Positions 17,898 through 26,245 of a stretch of DNA of 64,000 nucleotides are shown in pieces. Source of the DNA: Hyphomicrobiaceae bacterium (GTDB lineage Bacteria; Pseudomonadota; Alphaproteobacteria; Rhizobiales; Hyphomicrobiaceae). The notes under the pieces are model-generated. The model searched no databases. It saw only the letters and a program-made list of their open reading frames with translations, and was not told the origin of the DNA. How positions within the stretch are numbered: the stretch's first letter is position 1; each line of letters starts with the position of its first letter. Made by a program: the position numbers and the translations under genes. The stretch is from positions 992,001 through 1,056,000 of the forward strand of contig JACKJH010000001.1 in NCBI GenBank assembly GCA_020638055.1. Direction: 5' to 3'.

Positions 17898-18314
17898 ATG
17901 ACAGTTTCCGTCTCGAAGGCCGACCCAATACGTGACACCGAAGTGGTGCGCGTCTACCTCGAAACGCAGATGATCCCAGACCCGGTTGCGGCAAGCGCAT
18001 ACGCGGCCAAGGATTTTGAATTGACGTTCACCGGCGGGCAAAAATTCGACAGCCCAGCTGGGGCAACTAATTTCAATGCGCGGCGCTACAAGTGGGTGAA
18101 GAAAAAGATGGACCGCTACGATACGGTGCCCGGTGAGCACGAGACGGTTGTCTATGTTTTAGGCACGCTGTACGGCGAATGGCCCGATGGCACATCCTTT
18201 GAGGGAAATCGTTATATTGATCGGTTTGTCGTGCGTAACGGGCTTGTGGTGACGCAAGAGGTTTGGAACGACAGTGCGGAGCGACTTTTGACGCAAAACG
18301 GCATCGAGGCCTAG
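17898..18314 (+). CDS. NTF2-like (SnoaL-type) small protein
   Basis: A 138-residue protein preceded by a strong AGGAGG. The pattern of an N-terminal helix (DTEVVRVYLETQMIPD), Ala-Tyr-Ala-Ala and the later strands ETVVYVLGTLYGEWPDGTSFEGNRYIDRFVVRNGLVVTQEVWNDS fits the NTF2-like cone fold. Such proteins act as small hydrolases, isomerases or binding partners. Catabolic clusters for oxalurate and cyanurate often include an NTF2-like protein (HpxZ, AtzH), but I see no specific similarity that proves this is one. It is transcribed away from the importer operon. Confidence 0.7.
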   Translation: MTVSVSKADPIRDTEVVRVYLETQMIPDPVAASAYAAKDFELTFTGGQKFDSPAGATNFNARRYKWVKKKMDRYDTVPGEHETVVYVLGTLYGEWPDGTSFEGNRYIDRFVVRNGLVVTQEVWNDSAERLLTQNGIEA

Positions 18315-18415
18315 AGCGCATTCCGATCCGATGGAATCGGATCTGTGCTCTAGCTTCTTGTTTGGTCGCATTTTCTGCGACGAACCGGCGTCCACTTTGT
18401 CGGAAAATGCTTTAG
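18312..18415 (+). repeat. Dispersed intergenic repeat, family A, copy 1
   Basis: The element begins TAGAGCGCATTCCGATCC with the palindrome GATCCGATGGAATCGGATC, followed by CTTGTTTGGTCGCATTTT and an inverted arm ending GTCGGAAAATGCTTTAG. Other copies lie at about 29348, 34224, 35885 and (inverted) 56629. This copy sits inside the tRNA-Thr island immediately after the NTF2-like gene's stop. Confidence 0.9.
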
Positions 18416-18495
18416 ATGCGGTTCAGAGCCAGCGTGAACGGCTCCAACTTGCATCACTTGCAATTTGGGTGCAGCAAAGTCCTAAGCGTTTTGCG

Positions 18496-19281
18496 CTATC
18501 GCTTTGACTTGCTTCGAGAGCCTGCCTTGGACTTTGAAGAGCGGGCGTTTTCGTTTGGTGCGGAGGGGCTTTTTTTGCCGGCATTTATGCCAACATAAGG
18601 CGCAAGAACGTCAGAAAGTTCTGGTGCACGATGGGTGGCTGGTGAGATCAGAGCGCGGTTTGCCACATCTTCAAGATGGCGGTGCATAAGCTTGCTGGCC
18701 GCTGCGGCGTTGCCTTGTTCGAGGGCGTCAATAATCTCGATGTGCTCGCTTATTGCGCAGTCGGACGAATGTGGTCGCGCATACAGTGTCAACGTCAGTC
18801 CGCATCGCCGGCAGATTTCCTGCACGTAGCGCTGGATGACGGGGCTTCCCGTCATCTCTGCCAATATCGTGTGAAACTCAGTTGCGAGCCGCACGGAAAT
18901 CGCTTCGTCGTTTCCCGCGGCGGCTCTTTCATCAGCAATATGGCGCCGCAAACTTGCGATTTGCTCACTGCTTAGGTGCCCCACAAGGCGCGAAACAACG
19001 AGCTTTTCCAAACTGATACGCAGATCGAATAAGTCGCGTGCTTCTTCCCAACTTGGTGTGGCAACGACAGCGCCCTTGTTGCGTCGATGCTCGACGAGTC
19101 CTTCAGAGGTAAGTTGAGCTATTGCTTGGCGCGCGATTGTGCGACCAACACCAAAGGTTTCGCCCAAGGTGTCTTCTGGCAACTTCGTGCCTGGTTTAAG
19201 CGCTTGTTCAATGATCGCTTGCCGCAGCGCGTTGCAGATCTGGCTGATACGATCAGTCTCAGTGCTCGTGGTATGGCGCAT
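18496..19281 (-). CDS. GntR-family regulator, FCD subfamily
   Basis: A 261-residue repressor-type protein. The winged helix is in residues 10-75 (IIEQALKPGTKLPEDTLGETFGVGRTIARQAIAQLTSEGLVEHRRNKGAV is the region; key motif LGETFGVGRTIARQA). The C-terminal FCD ligand domain carries metal-binding His/Asp in ATEFHTILAEMTG and ISEHIEIIDALEQG. The end is basic (KSKAGSRSKSKR). It lies between the importer operon and the AllH-like gene and probably senses the imported compound or a product. Palindromic TTGCATGCAA sites are upstream of it and of the importer. Confidence 0.92.
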   Translation of the reverse strand: MRHTTSTETDRISQICNALRQAIIEQALKPGTKLPEDTLGETFGVGRTIARQAIAQLTSEGLVEHRRNKGAVVATPSWEEARDLFDLRISLEKLVVSRLVGHLSSEQIASLRRHIADERAAAGNDEAISVRLATEFHTILAEMTGSPVIQRYVQEICRRCGLTLTLYARPHSSDCAISEHIEIIDALEQGNAAAASKLMHRHLEDVANRALISPATHRAPELSDVLAPYVGINAGKKSPSAPNENARSSKSKAGSRSKSKR

Positions 19282-19446
19282 TGGCTTGGTGTGTTCGATA
19301 GGGGTGAAATCGCCCGAAATGGGCGATTGCCAAATTTTTGATCACCTAGATTGTATCCAATTTTTCGGGGTGATTGCAACTCAAGTGGCCTTGGCGCGCC
19401 TATTCATCCCCGAAATCCGGGCTTATATGGTCCCCAGTTATGGTGC

Positions 19447-20307
19447 CTATATTGCATGCAATATGGTTATTATTCCAGCAAGGCAGTCCCAGTTGGAGGT
19501 ATGCGCATCTTTTGTAATCACGGTCATCGCAGCTTCGATCCGGCTAGGGGATCCGCTCAGCAGGCCGTTCAAAAGCTCATGCTGACTTGATGAGATGCAT
19601 CCGTGAGCGGCGGAACTAAGATGGGCGGCACTGATTTGGTTTGTGCGGCTGAGGTGCTCTCGTAGGGCATTCCAGATTGTTTTGGTTGCCTCTCGCCTGC
19701 CAACGCTATCGGTCGCGACCATCACTCCGGCCAGGAAGTCATCTCCAGATGGTGTGAGGCCAGGACCTAGGCCCAGGAGCTTGGAAAGCTCAGGTATCCG
19801 GCTGGGGGTATGGCCATCGCGAAGCCAATTGATGATTGCTTGTATCGTTGGGGCAGCGGCCGCGGCTGTATGGTTGCGATCGCTTATGCGTTGGACTGGT
19901 GCTGTGAAACACCCAAGGCCTTCGTCCGGCAGTTGAACTTGCCTGATGAGACGGTTGAAGTGTTCCAGTCCCGATCTTAGTGCCAGCGGTGTCCATTCCG
20001 GTATGGCAGGAGGGGTCCAGACAGCGACGGCTTTGAAGCCGATCCGTGCCACGCCCAGCTTTAGCACGTGCTCATGGATGGTGACAGGGGAATTGGGCGT
20101 TACGTAGTCTCGCCAGTCGACACCCGTTGCGTTCGAGACAATTACATTGCGTGGACCATTACCGATTGTATCGGCACCAACACAGCACAGTTGACCACCA
20201 AGACGCACGTAAAATGACCTGCGCCAAACCGCAATTGCCTGTCCCTCTTCTTCTTGGAATAAGGCTTGTGCGTGTACTCCAATCGTTTCTGAATAAAATT
20301 CACGCAC
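19447..20307 (-). CDS. DUF2877 protein, AllH-like subunit of a carbamoyltransferase
   Basis: A 286-residue DUF2877-family protein with the hallmark LGLGPGLTPSGDDFLAGVM near residue 175. In E. coli the DUF2877 protein YlbF (AllH), with FdrA (AllF) and YlbE (AllG), makes up the oxamate carbamoyltransferase that converts oxalurate plus phosphate to oxamate and carbamoyl phosphate. Its start overlaps the carbamate kinase gene by eight bases, so it is part of that operon. Here it is the last gene of the set. Confidence 0.85.
   Translation of the reverse strand: MREFYSETIGVHAQALFQEEEGQAIAVWRRSFYVRLGGQLCCVGADTIGNGPRNVIVSNATGVDWRDYVTPNSPVTIHEHVLKLGVARIGFKAVAVWTPPAIPEWTPLALRSGLEHFNRLIRQVQLPDEGLGCFTAPVQRISDRNHTAAAAAPTIQAIINWLRDGHTPSRIPELSKLLGLGPGLTPSGDDFLAGVMVATDSVGRREATKTIWNALREHLSRTNQISAAHLSSAAHGCISSSQHELLNGLLSGSPSRIEAAMTVITKDAHTSNWDCLAGIITILHAI
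19449..19464. promoter_or_regulatory. Perfect 16-bp palindrome, possible GntR operator
   Basis: ATATTGCATGCAATAT spans the stop codon of the AllH-like gene and lies about 170 bases upstream of the gntR start. It shares TTGCATGCA with the boxes in front of the importer operon. Could be coincidental coding sequence (HAI-stop). Confidence 0.35.
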
Positions 20308-21274
20308 GATATTTGCCAGGCACGATATGTGTGCCGGTCTCCCCCAGAATTGCGGGCATTGCGTGGTTCAAGTGACTTACGATTGCGCGTTTTCCGCCAC
20401 CTTCAATGAATTTGATCGCTGCATCCACTTTGGGGCCCATGCTCCCAGCGGGGAAGTGCCCTTCTTTGCTATATGCCTTGATCTCATCAAGTGTCACCTG
20501 TGTGAGCTCACGCGCGTTGGATTTGCCGAAGTTTATCGAGATGCAAGGGACCGCCGTAAGGATCAATAGCTCTTCAATTCCAAGTATGTTGGCAATGTGC
20601 GCGGATGTGAGGTCCTTGTCTATTACGGCTGGTACCCCTGTTCTGACGCCTTTTTCATCTCGGATGACCGGTATGCCGCCGCCGCCGCCTGCGATCACAA
20701 TCGTTCCGCGTTTTACGAGTGCATCGATAAGTGAAATATCGCAAACGTGTTTGGGCTTGGGTGAGGGTACAACGTGACGCCAGCCACGACCTGAATCCTC
20801 CCGCATCAACCAGTTCAATTCCTTCGAGATCCGCTTTGCTTCTTCTTCTGAGAAAAAGGGGCCGACGAATTTCGTTGGGTTTTTAAAAGCGGGATCATTG
20901 GCATCAACCTCAACTTGCGTGAGCAGGCTTGCGACATGTCGCTTGTTGCCTTTCTCGCGCATGACGTTTTCGATCGCCTGCATCAGAAGGTAGCCGATTC
21001 CGCCCTGGCTGTGGGCAACGCAAATGTCCATCGACATTGGCGGAATCCTGTTCATTGTCAGCATCTGGCGCATCATGATTTTGCCAACCACGGGCCCGTT
21101 GCCGTGCGTAATGACAAGTTCATTGTCACATTCGGCTAGTGGCAGCAGAGCACGAGCCGTCAGCGTTGCGACGTCTTTTTGCTCATCGGTCGTTCCCGCA
21201 ATATTTTCCGGGTGAACCGCATTGCCTCCGATTGCGATCACGAGTCTCTTTGGCATTTGCTGTAGATCTCGCAT
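20300..21274 (-). CDS. Carbamate kinase
   Basis: A 324-residue amino-acid-kinase family enzyme that turns carbamoyl phosphate and ADP into ATP, CO2 and NH3. Signatures: KRLVIAIGGNAVHPEN at the start, ELVITHGNGPVVG, VIAGGGGGIPVIRDEKG, AVIDKDLTSAHIA, and FPAGSMGPKVDAAIKFIEGGGKRAIVSHL. Its placement after the AllF/AllG-like genes matches the E. coli arrangement (AllK, formerly YbcF) and marks an ATP-yielding catabolic route. A start seven codons in (21256) is possible. Confidence 0.95.
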   Translation of the reverse strand: MRDLQQMPKRLVIAIGGNAVHPENIAGTTDEQKDVATLTARALLPLAECDNELVITHGNGPVVGKIMMRQMLTMNRIPPMSMDICVAHSQGGIGYLLMQAIENVMREKGNKRHVASLLTQVEVDANDPAFKNPTKFVGPFFSEEEAKRISKELNWLMREDSGRGWRHVVPSPKPKHVCDISLIDALVKRGTIVIAGGGGGIPVIRDEKGVRTGVPAVIDKDLTSAHIANILGIEELLILTAVPCISINFGKSNARELTQVTLDEIKAYSKEGHFPAGSMGPKVDAAIKFIEGGGKRAIVSHLNHAMPAILGETGTHIVPGKYRA

Positions 21275-21283
21275 GGCGGTGTC

Positions 21284-22792
21284 TCATCCACGGTTCACGA
21301 TGGAAAGTGCCAGCACGCAAGCGTCTGCGTTAGACGGTGCAACAAGTATCCCGGCGTCCTGCAAGATCTTGACCTGCCTTGATCGAATTTGAGGATCGAG
21401 TTCGGTGCCGCACACGGAAGCAACGATCACTGGCGCATCAGGCCCGCGCCCTTCGACGACCTGAACCAGTGAACTCGCAGGATCGGCGTGAGCACCGTAT
21501 CCGAGCACCACATCCACGAGAATGACGCCGAGTTGAGAGTTGGCCAGTGCGGCACGAAGTGCAGCGTCTCTCACTGAAGGGTCAATCATCGGATGTGGGC
21601 GACCTTTGGTGTATTCATCCGAGCCCAAGTCGATTATTCGCTCGCGGCTTGATGCGCTGTCGCCATCAATTTGGCTGATCCCTGGCACTGGAGCGTTGGA
21701 CGCAACCTCGCGGCCGGCTTCCGTCAAGATTACCTGCGCTTCTGCACATAGTGTTCCGCCTGCATATAGCCCTTCGATTTTTTTGCCACTGGGCTGGGAT
21801 GCAAATTGGGCGGCGAGATTGGTGGGCTCGAAGCCGTCTTTATTTATGCTGCCACCAAGTGCGATCTCGGCGGCTTCCTTGAGTGTTGATGCAAATTTTG
21901 CGGTTGGTGGCAATTGGGCTGCTTTTGCGCCGATGAAACATACGACATAAGGTTTTGGGCTCTTCGCGATGCGCTGAATGATCTTGTCAGCGATCTCGCG
22001 GTGAGGTGGTTTTGATATGAGCACCACTTTTGTGGTCGTTGGATCGGCGTCAAGCGCATCCATGGCCATTAACGTTGTTATGCCACCGACTTCCTTTTTC
22101 AGGTCCCGGCCGCCAACGCCAATAGCGTGGGAAATGCCCTGTCCTGCTTCCGATATAAGACTTGATACTTCCTGCGTGCCGGTTCCCGAGGCACCAATAA
22201 TCCCGATGGAACCCGAACTAACCTTGTTGGCGAACGCCAGCGGCGTGCCGTTTATGATTGCCGTGCCGCAGTCAGGTCCCATCAACAACAGGCCGCGCTT
22301 TTGTGCTTCCTGCTTGAGTGCCTGTTCATCCTCAAGATCGACGTTGTCGCTGAACATGAGGACGTGAAGTCCGCGCCGGAGTGCTTTGCGGGCTTCAGCG
22401 GCGGCGAAATCACCCGGTACCGAAATCAGCGCCAGATTGAAGTCGTCTTGGTCTTTAATTGCTGCTGCGATTGTCCGCGGACGCCAAGCCTGTGCGCTAT
22501 TCTTTTCCGATTTGGGCTTGTCGAGCGCGCGCGCTGCCTGGACAAGCGCTTCTTGTGCCGATTCTTCTGATTGTGCACGAACAGCCAAAATAAGGTCGTT
22601 GCCCTGTGCATTTGCCGAGGTTTGATCCAGCAAGCCCGCTGTCTTGAGGATTGCCGTATTAGCTGGCGTTCCCATCATCAGAGCGGCATCAATGATGCCG
22701 GGAGCTGCAGCGATCTGACGCGAAAGGCGCATCAAGGCTACGGAGTCGAGATAGAAGCCTTTGCGGACTTCGTTGCGTACAACCTCGGTCAT
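21284..22792 (-). CDS. FdrA/AllF-like acyl-CoA-synthetase-fold subunit
   Basis: A 502-residue FdrA-family protein, related to succinyl-CoA synthetase alpha chains. The N terminus VVRNEVRKGFYLDSVALMRLS and the central GPDCGTAIINGTPLAFANKV plus GIIGASGTGTQEVSSLI are family signatures; a C-terminal CoA-ligase-like part has VILVDVVLGYGAHADPASSL. It overlaps the AllG-like gene by four bases. Predicted to be one subunit of the oxalurate/oxamate carbamoyltransferase or a relative acting on another ureido acid. Confidence 0.92.
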   Translation of the reverse strand: MTEVVRNEVRKGFYLDSVALMRLSRQIAAAPGIIDAALMMGTPANTAILKTAGLLDQTSANAQGNDLILAVRAQSEESAQEALVQAARALDKPKSEKNSAQAWRPRTIAAAIKDQDDFNLALISVPGDFAAAEARKALRRGLHVLMFSDNVDLEDEQALKQEAQKRGLLLMGPDCGTAIINGTPLAFANKVSSGSIGIIGASGTGTQEVSSLISEAGQGISHAIGVGGRDLKKEVGGITTLMAMDALDADPTTTKVVLISKPPHREIADKIIQRIAKSPKPYVVCFIGAKAAQLPPTAKFASTLKEAAEIALGGSINKDGFEPTNLAAQFASQPSGKKIEGLYAGGTLCAEAQVILTEAGREVASNAPVPGISQIDGDSASSRERIIDLGSDEYTKGRPHPMIDPSVRDAALRAALANSQLGVILVDVVLGYGAHADPASSLVQVVEGRGPDAPVIVASVCGTELDPQIRSRQVKILQDAGILVAPSNADACVLALSIVNRG

Positions 22793-24039
22793 GCGACCCC
22801 CAATTCAATTGCGATGGCGCGAACCGCTTGTGTGAAGCAGGCCATTGGAGCCTTCACAACGCCTGCGCCGACCTGTCCGATTCCTGGTTCGCGATGTGCG
22901 ATGCCGGTGTTGATCGTCGGGGCCAGACCAGTCTCCACGACGTTTCGAATATCGATGCCTGTTGGCACGCCCGCAAAATCCATTGCTGCGATGGTCCACT
23001 CGGGATTTTGTCCCACCGTTATTTCGCCCATCGCCTTGGTGAAATCGGCAGCCTGGGATGGTGATCCGGCTCCAACGAAGCCCGCTACAGCTGGAGAAGC
23101 CGCCATGGCAAAACCGCCCAATCCAACGGTTTCGACGATTGCGCTGTCGCCCATGTCTGGATTGGCGTCTTTTTCTGTGTAGCCAGGAAAATAAAGACCT
23201 TCGGGCATTTCCACGGGTGCGGTGAACCAACGGTCTCCGGTTCCGCTGACGCGGATGCCAAAGTCTGTTCCGTTGCGGCACATGGCCGTCACGACGGTCG
23301 ACCCGTGTATGCCGCGGGCGGGATCGGTCAGAGATTTGGCCATTGCCATTGCAAGATTGAGGAAGAACTGGTCGTTCATGGCAATGAAATCGAGGCAGGC
23401 AATCAGGTTGGATTTGTCGGTTGATACCTCTGCCAGTGCAGAGCTGATTTCCCTGAGAAAGATGCTCGAACAGGCCACGTTGCGCTGATGTAGTTCATCG
23501 CCCATCGATAAGCCGCGCGCCGTTATGGATTTGAGGTCTATGCTTCCCCTCAGCCGAACAGCTTTTGCCAATTCAGGCCCAAATACATCGCGAAGCCAGC
23601 GCAGCCTGTCCAAGACACTTACATCGTTGCCCCCAAAACGCATCACCTTGCCGAGGCCTTCGTTGATTGCACAATACGCACGATTGCCGAATCTCGCGTT
23701 CTCAATGACGAACACCGGCATGGAGACCGTGGTCATGCCGGTCATTGGACCAACAGCGTCGAAGTGATGATTGGGATGGAATTCGATGGTGCCACTGGCC
23801 GCCAGCTTTTCAGCCTCGTTCAAATCGGGCGCCCATCCCTCATAGACGATCGCGCCTGCGATTGCTCCGCGCATGGGTCCACACATTCTCGACCACTCTA
23901 TCGGTGGTCCCGCGTGAAGTATCATGCGCTCTTTCAGGCCGCTGATGACGTCCTGCGCGGGCTGGACATCAATCAGCTTGGGCTCACCCGATAGAATTCG
24001 CGCGAGTGCTTCTTTGTTTGCTTGCTCGATCACATCCAT
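22789..24039 (-). CDS. DUF1116 protein, AllG-like subunit
   Basis: A DUF1116-family protein of about 416 residues starting MDVIEQANKEALARILSGEP. Family features: AGPPIEWSRMCGPMRGAIAGA, ITARGLSMGDELHQRN, LGGFAMAASPAVAGFVG. The ATG at 24039 is preferred because GAGG lies eight bases upstream; a GTG at 24057 would overlap the preceding small gene. DUF1116 (YlbE/AllG) is the second subunit of the E. coli oxamate carbamoyltransferase. Confidence 0.9.
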   Translation of the reverse strand: MDVIEQANKEALARILSGEPKLIDVQPAQDVISGLKERMILHAGPPIEWSRMCGPMRGAIAGAIVYEGWAPDLNEAEKLAASGTIEFHPNHHFDAVGPMTGMTTVSMPVFVIENARFGNRAYCAINEGLGKVMRFGGNDVSVLDRLRWLRDVFGPELAKAVRLRGSIDLKSITARGLSMGDELHQRNVACSSIFLREISSALAEVSTDKSNLIACLDFIAMNDQFFLNLAMAMAKSLTDPARGIHGSTVVTAMCRNGTDFGIRVSGTGDRWFTAPVEMPEGLYFPGYTEKDANPDMGDSAIVETVGLGGFAMAASPAVAGFVGAGSPSQAADFTKAMGEITVGQNPEWTIAAMDFAGVPTGIDIRNVVETGLAPTINTGIAHREPGIGQVGAGVVKAPMACFTQAVRAIAIELGVA

Positions 24040-24049
24040 GGGGCGTGCC

Positions 24050-24238
24050 TCAAACACCTAGCTTTGCAAGGAGGGTGGCCATTTCCGGATCCCCTCCGGC
24101 GGGAGGTGACCATTCGACGTTGACGACTGGGACATTGCAGTCCTGCAAGTCCTTTACGAAGCCCTCAAGCCCAACATTGATGACGCGGACCTGCGATTCG
24201 AGGAGTTCGTTCACATGTGATTTGCCGCTTTCCGCCAT
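24050..24238 (-). CDS. Small FdrA/DUF1116-associated protein
   Basis: A 62-residue frame at the head of the AllFGHK-like operon. Its core VRVINVGLEGFVKDLQDCN followed by VPVVNVEWSPPAGGDPEM is clearly protein-like and, as I recall, resembles short sequences found with or fused to FdrA/DUF1116 proteins. It overlaps the possible GTG start of the next gene. Function unknown; it may be a small subunit or stabilising peptide of the transferase. Confidence 0.75.
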   Translation of the reverse strand: MAESGKSHVNELLESQVRVINVGLEGFVKDLQDCNVPVVNVEWSPPAGGDPEMATLLAKLGV

Positions 24239-24280
24239 ACCTGTACGTCTCCAAAGTTTGCCAGCCTGCTTTCCAGTATT

Positions 24281-24298
24281 AGTAAGAATACTATTACT
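24281..24298. promoter_or_regulatory. Candidate TetR operator in the AllFGHK-like promoter
   Basis: The sequence is AGTAA-N8-TTACT, a 5-bp inverted repeat 43 bases upstream of the first operon gene. The same spacing and nearly the same arms occur at 26138-26155 between the oxamate-hydrolase-like gene and tetR. Both sites are continued on one side by the shared extension TTACTTA. Confidence 0.55.
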
Positions 24299-24521
24299 TA
24301 GTCAAGATGCGCAATCGCCCCGTTGCAACACTGCGGTCAAGCGTTGCCGTGAAGGGATTTATTTTGACGTTGGGATATGTGCTTGTTGGGGGATTGGTGC
24401 GGCGTGGGGGAGGTCAGCGTAGTTGCAAGCGATGGCATGCTATGTATGCGCGGAATAATTTTCGGGCATACATGGCAATTTGCGGGTCATTAAAGTGCGG
24501 TGCGCCAGCGTGGAAAGCAGG

Positions 24522-26120
24522 TCAGCAGGCTGCGACCGCGCCATCACTTCGTGGATCGCTCGCGCCTTCTAGTAAGCCATCTGGATGATGAACGATGGCA
24601 CCAGCGTGGCCCATCATTTCTTCAAACTCGCCGACGACTTCTATCTCGTGACCTTGCGCAGCGAGCGCGCCGATCAATTGGCTAGCAAAACGCGATTCTA
24701 GCTTGAGATTCGTGCTGCTTTCGCCCCAGGTGCGGCCCAGTAGCCAGCGCGGTGCCGTGACTGATGATTGCAAGTCATTGCCGTGAACAACGTGCTTGGT
24801 AAACACCGCAGCTTGCGTCTGTGGCTGCCCTTCACCCCCCATGGTTCCATAGGCCATCAGCCGACCGTCATTCAGTTCAGCCATTGCGGGCTGAATGGTG
24901 TGAAAGGGAAGGCGGCCGGGTTCGAGTGCGTTGGTTGCAGTCTCAGAAAGCTCAAAGCTCGTGCCTCTGTTTTGGCACGTTATGCCTGTTCCAGGAAGAA
25001 TGACACCTGAGCCGAACTCCCAATAAATGCTTTGTATGAAGCTGACGCTCAAACCAGACTTATCGGTTGCTGCAAGCCATACGGTATCACCGTTTTGTGG
25101 TGGGTCCGGCCACGGTGCGGCACGTTCCAAGGAGATGCTTTGCGCCATCTTGGTGATTGCAGCATCTGTTAGAAAGTCATGCGGTGGAGTGCGCATGTAG
25201 TCGGGATCGGTGACGTAGGTATTGCGCACGCGGAACGCGGCTTTTGTGGCTTCCACAAGCGTGTGAATGTGTTCCACGCTATTCGACGACTTGGCTTTCA
25301 TCCGGTTATACAAAGCCAGAATGATGAGGGACGCCAACCCTTGCGTAGGGGGAGGCATGTTGAAGACTTTGTGGCCATCAATCTCGATGGACAACGGCTC
25401 AACGACTGCTGCCTCATGCTGTTCGAAATCCGCCAAATGCAAGGGGCTGCCGACCCGTTCCAGATCCTGTGTGATCGAACGTGCGATATCGCCTCGATAA
25501 AAATCCGAAAGCCCTGCCTCTGCAAGGCGACCCAAGGTTTCGGCAATTCTTGTTTGGCGCAGCCGAGAGGCAACGGGAACTGGTGCACCATTGAGAAGAT
25601 AGGTTTCCGCAAAGCCAGGGACGTCTCTCAGTTCGTCCAGTTTTTTTACGGCATTGTTGTGCAGTGTGCGGCTCACAGGCACGCCGTGTTGGGCATAATG
25701 CTTTGCTTCTTCGAGCAGCCGCTGCAGTGGAAGCTTTCCGTCATGTTGCATGCGGCTCATGTCGAAAGCCTTTTGCCATCCGTCGACAGTACCAAAGACT
25801 GTAATTGCCGATTGTGGCCCACGTCCTGGAATTGCGGTTAACCCACGCTCTTTGTACCACTGGCGACTGACACCTTGAGCGGCCCGTCCGCAGGCCCGGA
25901 TTCCCACAGGCTGCGCGCCCGCCCGCCCAATAAGCCAAAAGCTGTCGCCGCCAAGCCCATTCATGTGTGGATAGACGACGGCGATCGTTGAAGCGGCTGC
26001 GATCATCGCTTCGATGGCGTTGCCACCTTCCTTGAGGACGGATAGCCCCGCCTCTGCGGCCAAGTGATGAGGTGCCACCACCATTCCGTTGTAACTTCTC
26101 TTGGTATGCAACATGGCCAT
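24522..26120 (-). CDS. Gamma-glutamyltransferase-family Ntn hydrolase, oxamate amidohydrolase-like
   Basis: A 532-residue GGT-superfamily protein without a signal peptide, so probably cytoplasmic. The autoprocessing site with the nucleophilic Thr is NGDTVWLAATDKSGLSVSF near residue 345; LPFHTIQPAM and GTMGGEGQPQTQAAVF are conserved later. The segment SFIQSIYWEFGSGV resembles what I recall of HpxW, the oxamate amidohydrolase of Klebsiella purine catabolism, more than periplasmic GGT. In this context conversion of oxamate to oxalate and ammonia is a reasonable hypothesis. It is divergent from tetR. Confidence 0.85.
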   Translation of the reverse strand: MAMLHTKRSYNGMVVAPHHLAAEAGLSVLKEGGNAIEAMIAAASTIAVVYPHMNGLGGDSFWLIGRAGAQPVGIRACGRAAQGVSRQWYKERGLTAIPGRGPQSAITVFGTVDGWQKAFDMSRMQHDGKLPLQRLLEEAKHYAQHGVPVSRTLHNNAVKKLDELRDVPGFAETYLLNGAPVPVASRLRQTRIAETLGRLAEAGLSDFYRGDIARSITQDLERVGSPLHLADFEQHEAAVVEPLSIEIDGHKVFNMPPPTQGLASLIILALYNRMKAKSSNSVEHIHTLVEATKAAFRVRNTYVTDPDYMRTPPHDFLTDAAITKMAQSISLERAAPWPDPPQNGDTVWLAATDKSGLSVSFIQSIYWEFGSGVILPGTGITCQNRGTSFELSETATNALEPGRLPFHTIQPAMAELNDGRLMAYGTMGGEGQPQTQAAVFTKHVVHGNDLQSSVTAPRWLLGRTWGESSTNLKLESRFASQLIGALAAQGHEIEVVGEFEEMMGHAGAIVHHPDGLLEGASDPRSDGAVAAC

Positions 26121-26137
26121 CTTTTGACTTTTCTTGA

Positions 26138-26155
26138 CGTAATAATTTTATTACT
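26138..26155. promoter_or_regulatory. Candidate TetR operator between hydrolase gene and tetR
   Basis: CGTAA-N8-TTACT in an AT-rich stretch (ATTTTATTACTTATTAG), 18 bases upstream of the hydrolase start and 91 bases before tetR. It matches the site at 24281-24298 in arms and spacing, suggesting a shared regulator, most simply the adjacent TetR protein. Confidence 0.55.
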
Positions 26156-26245
26156 TATTAGCGGTGCTGCTCGTCAAGTGTTTCAGTCTGGTCATTGAGT
26201 GGCGCTGGGCGAATTCTTGAAAGGTGCTAGCAGGATAGGCAAGCC

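Noticed and set aside
17898..18314. Calling the NTF2-like protein HpxZ
   Set aside because: The fold class fits, and the context is tempting, but I could not identify HpxZ/DUF3225-specific residues, so only NTF2-like is claimed.
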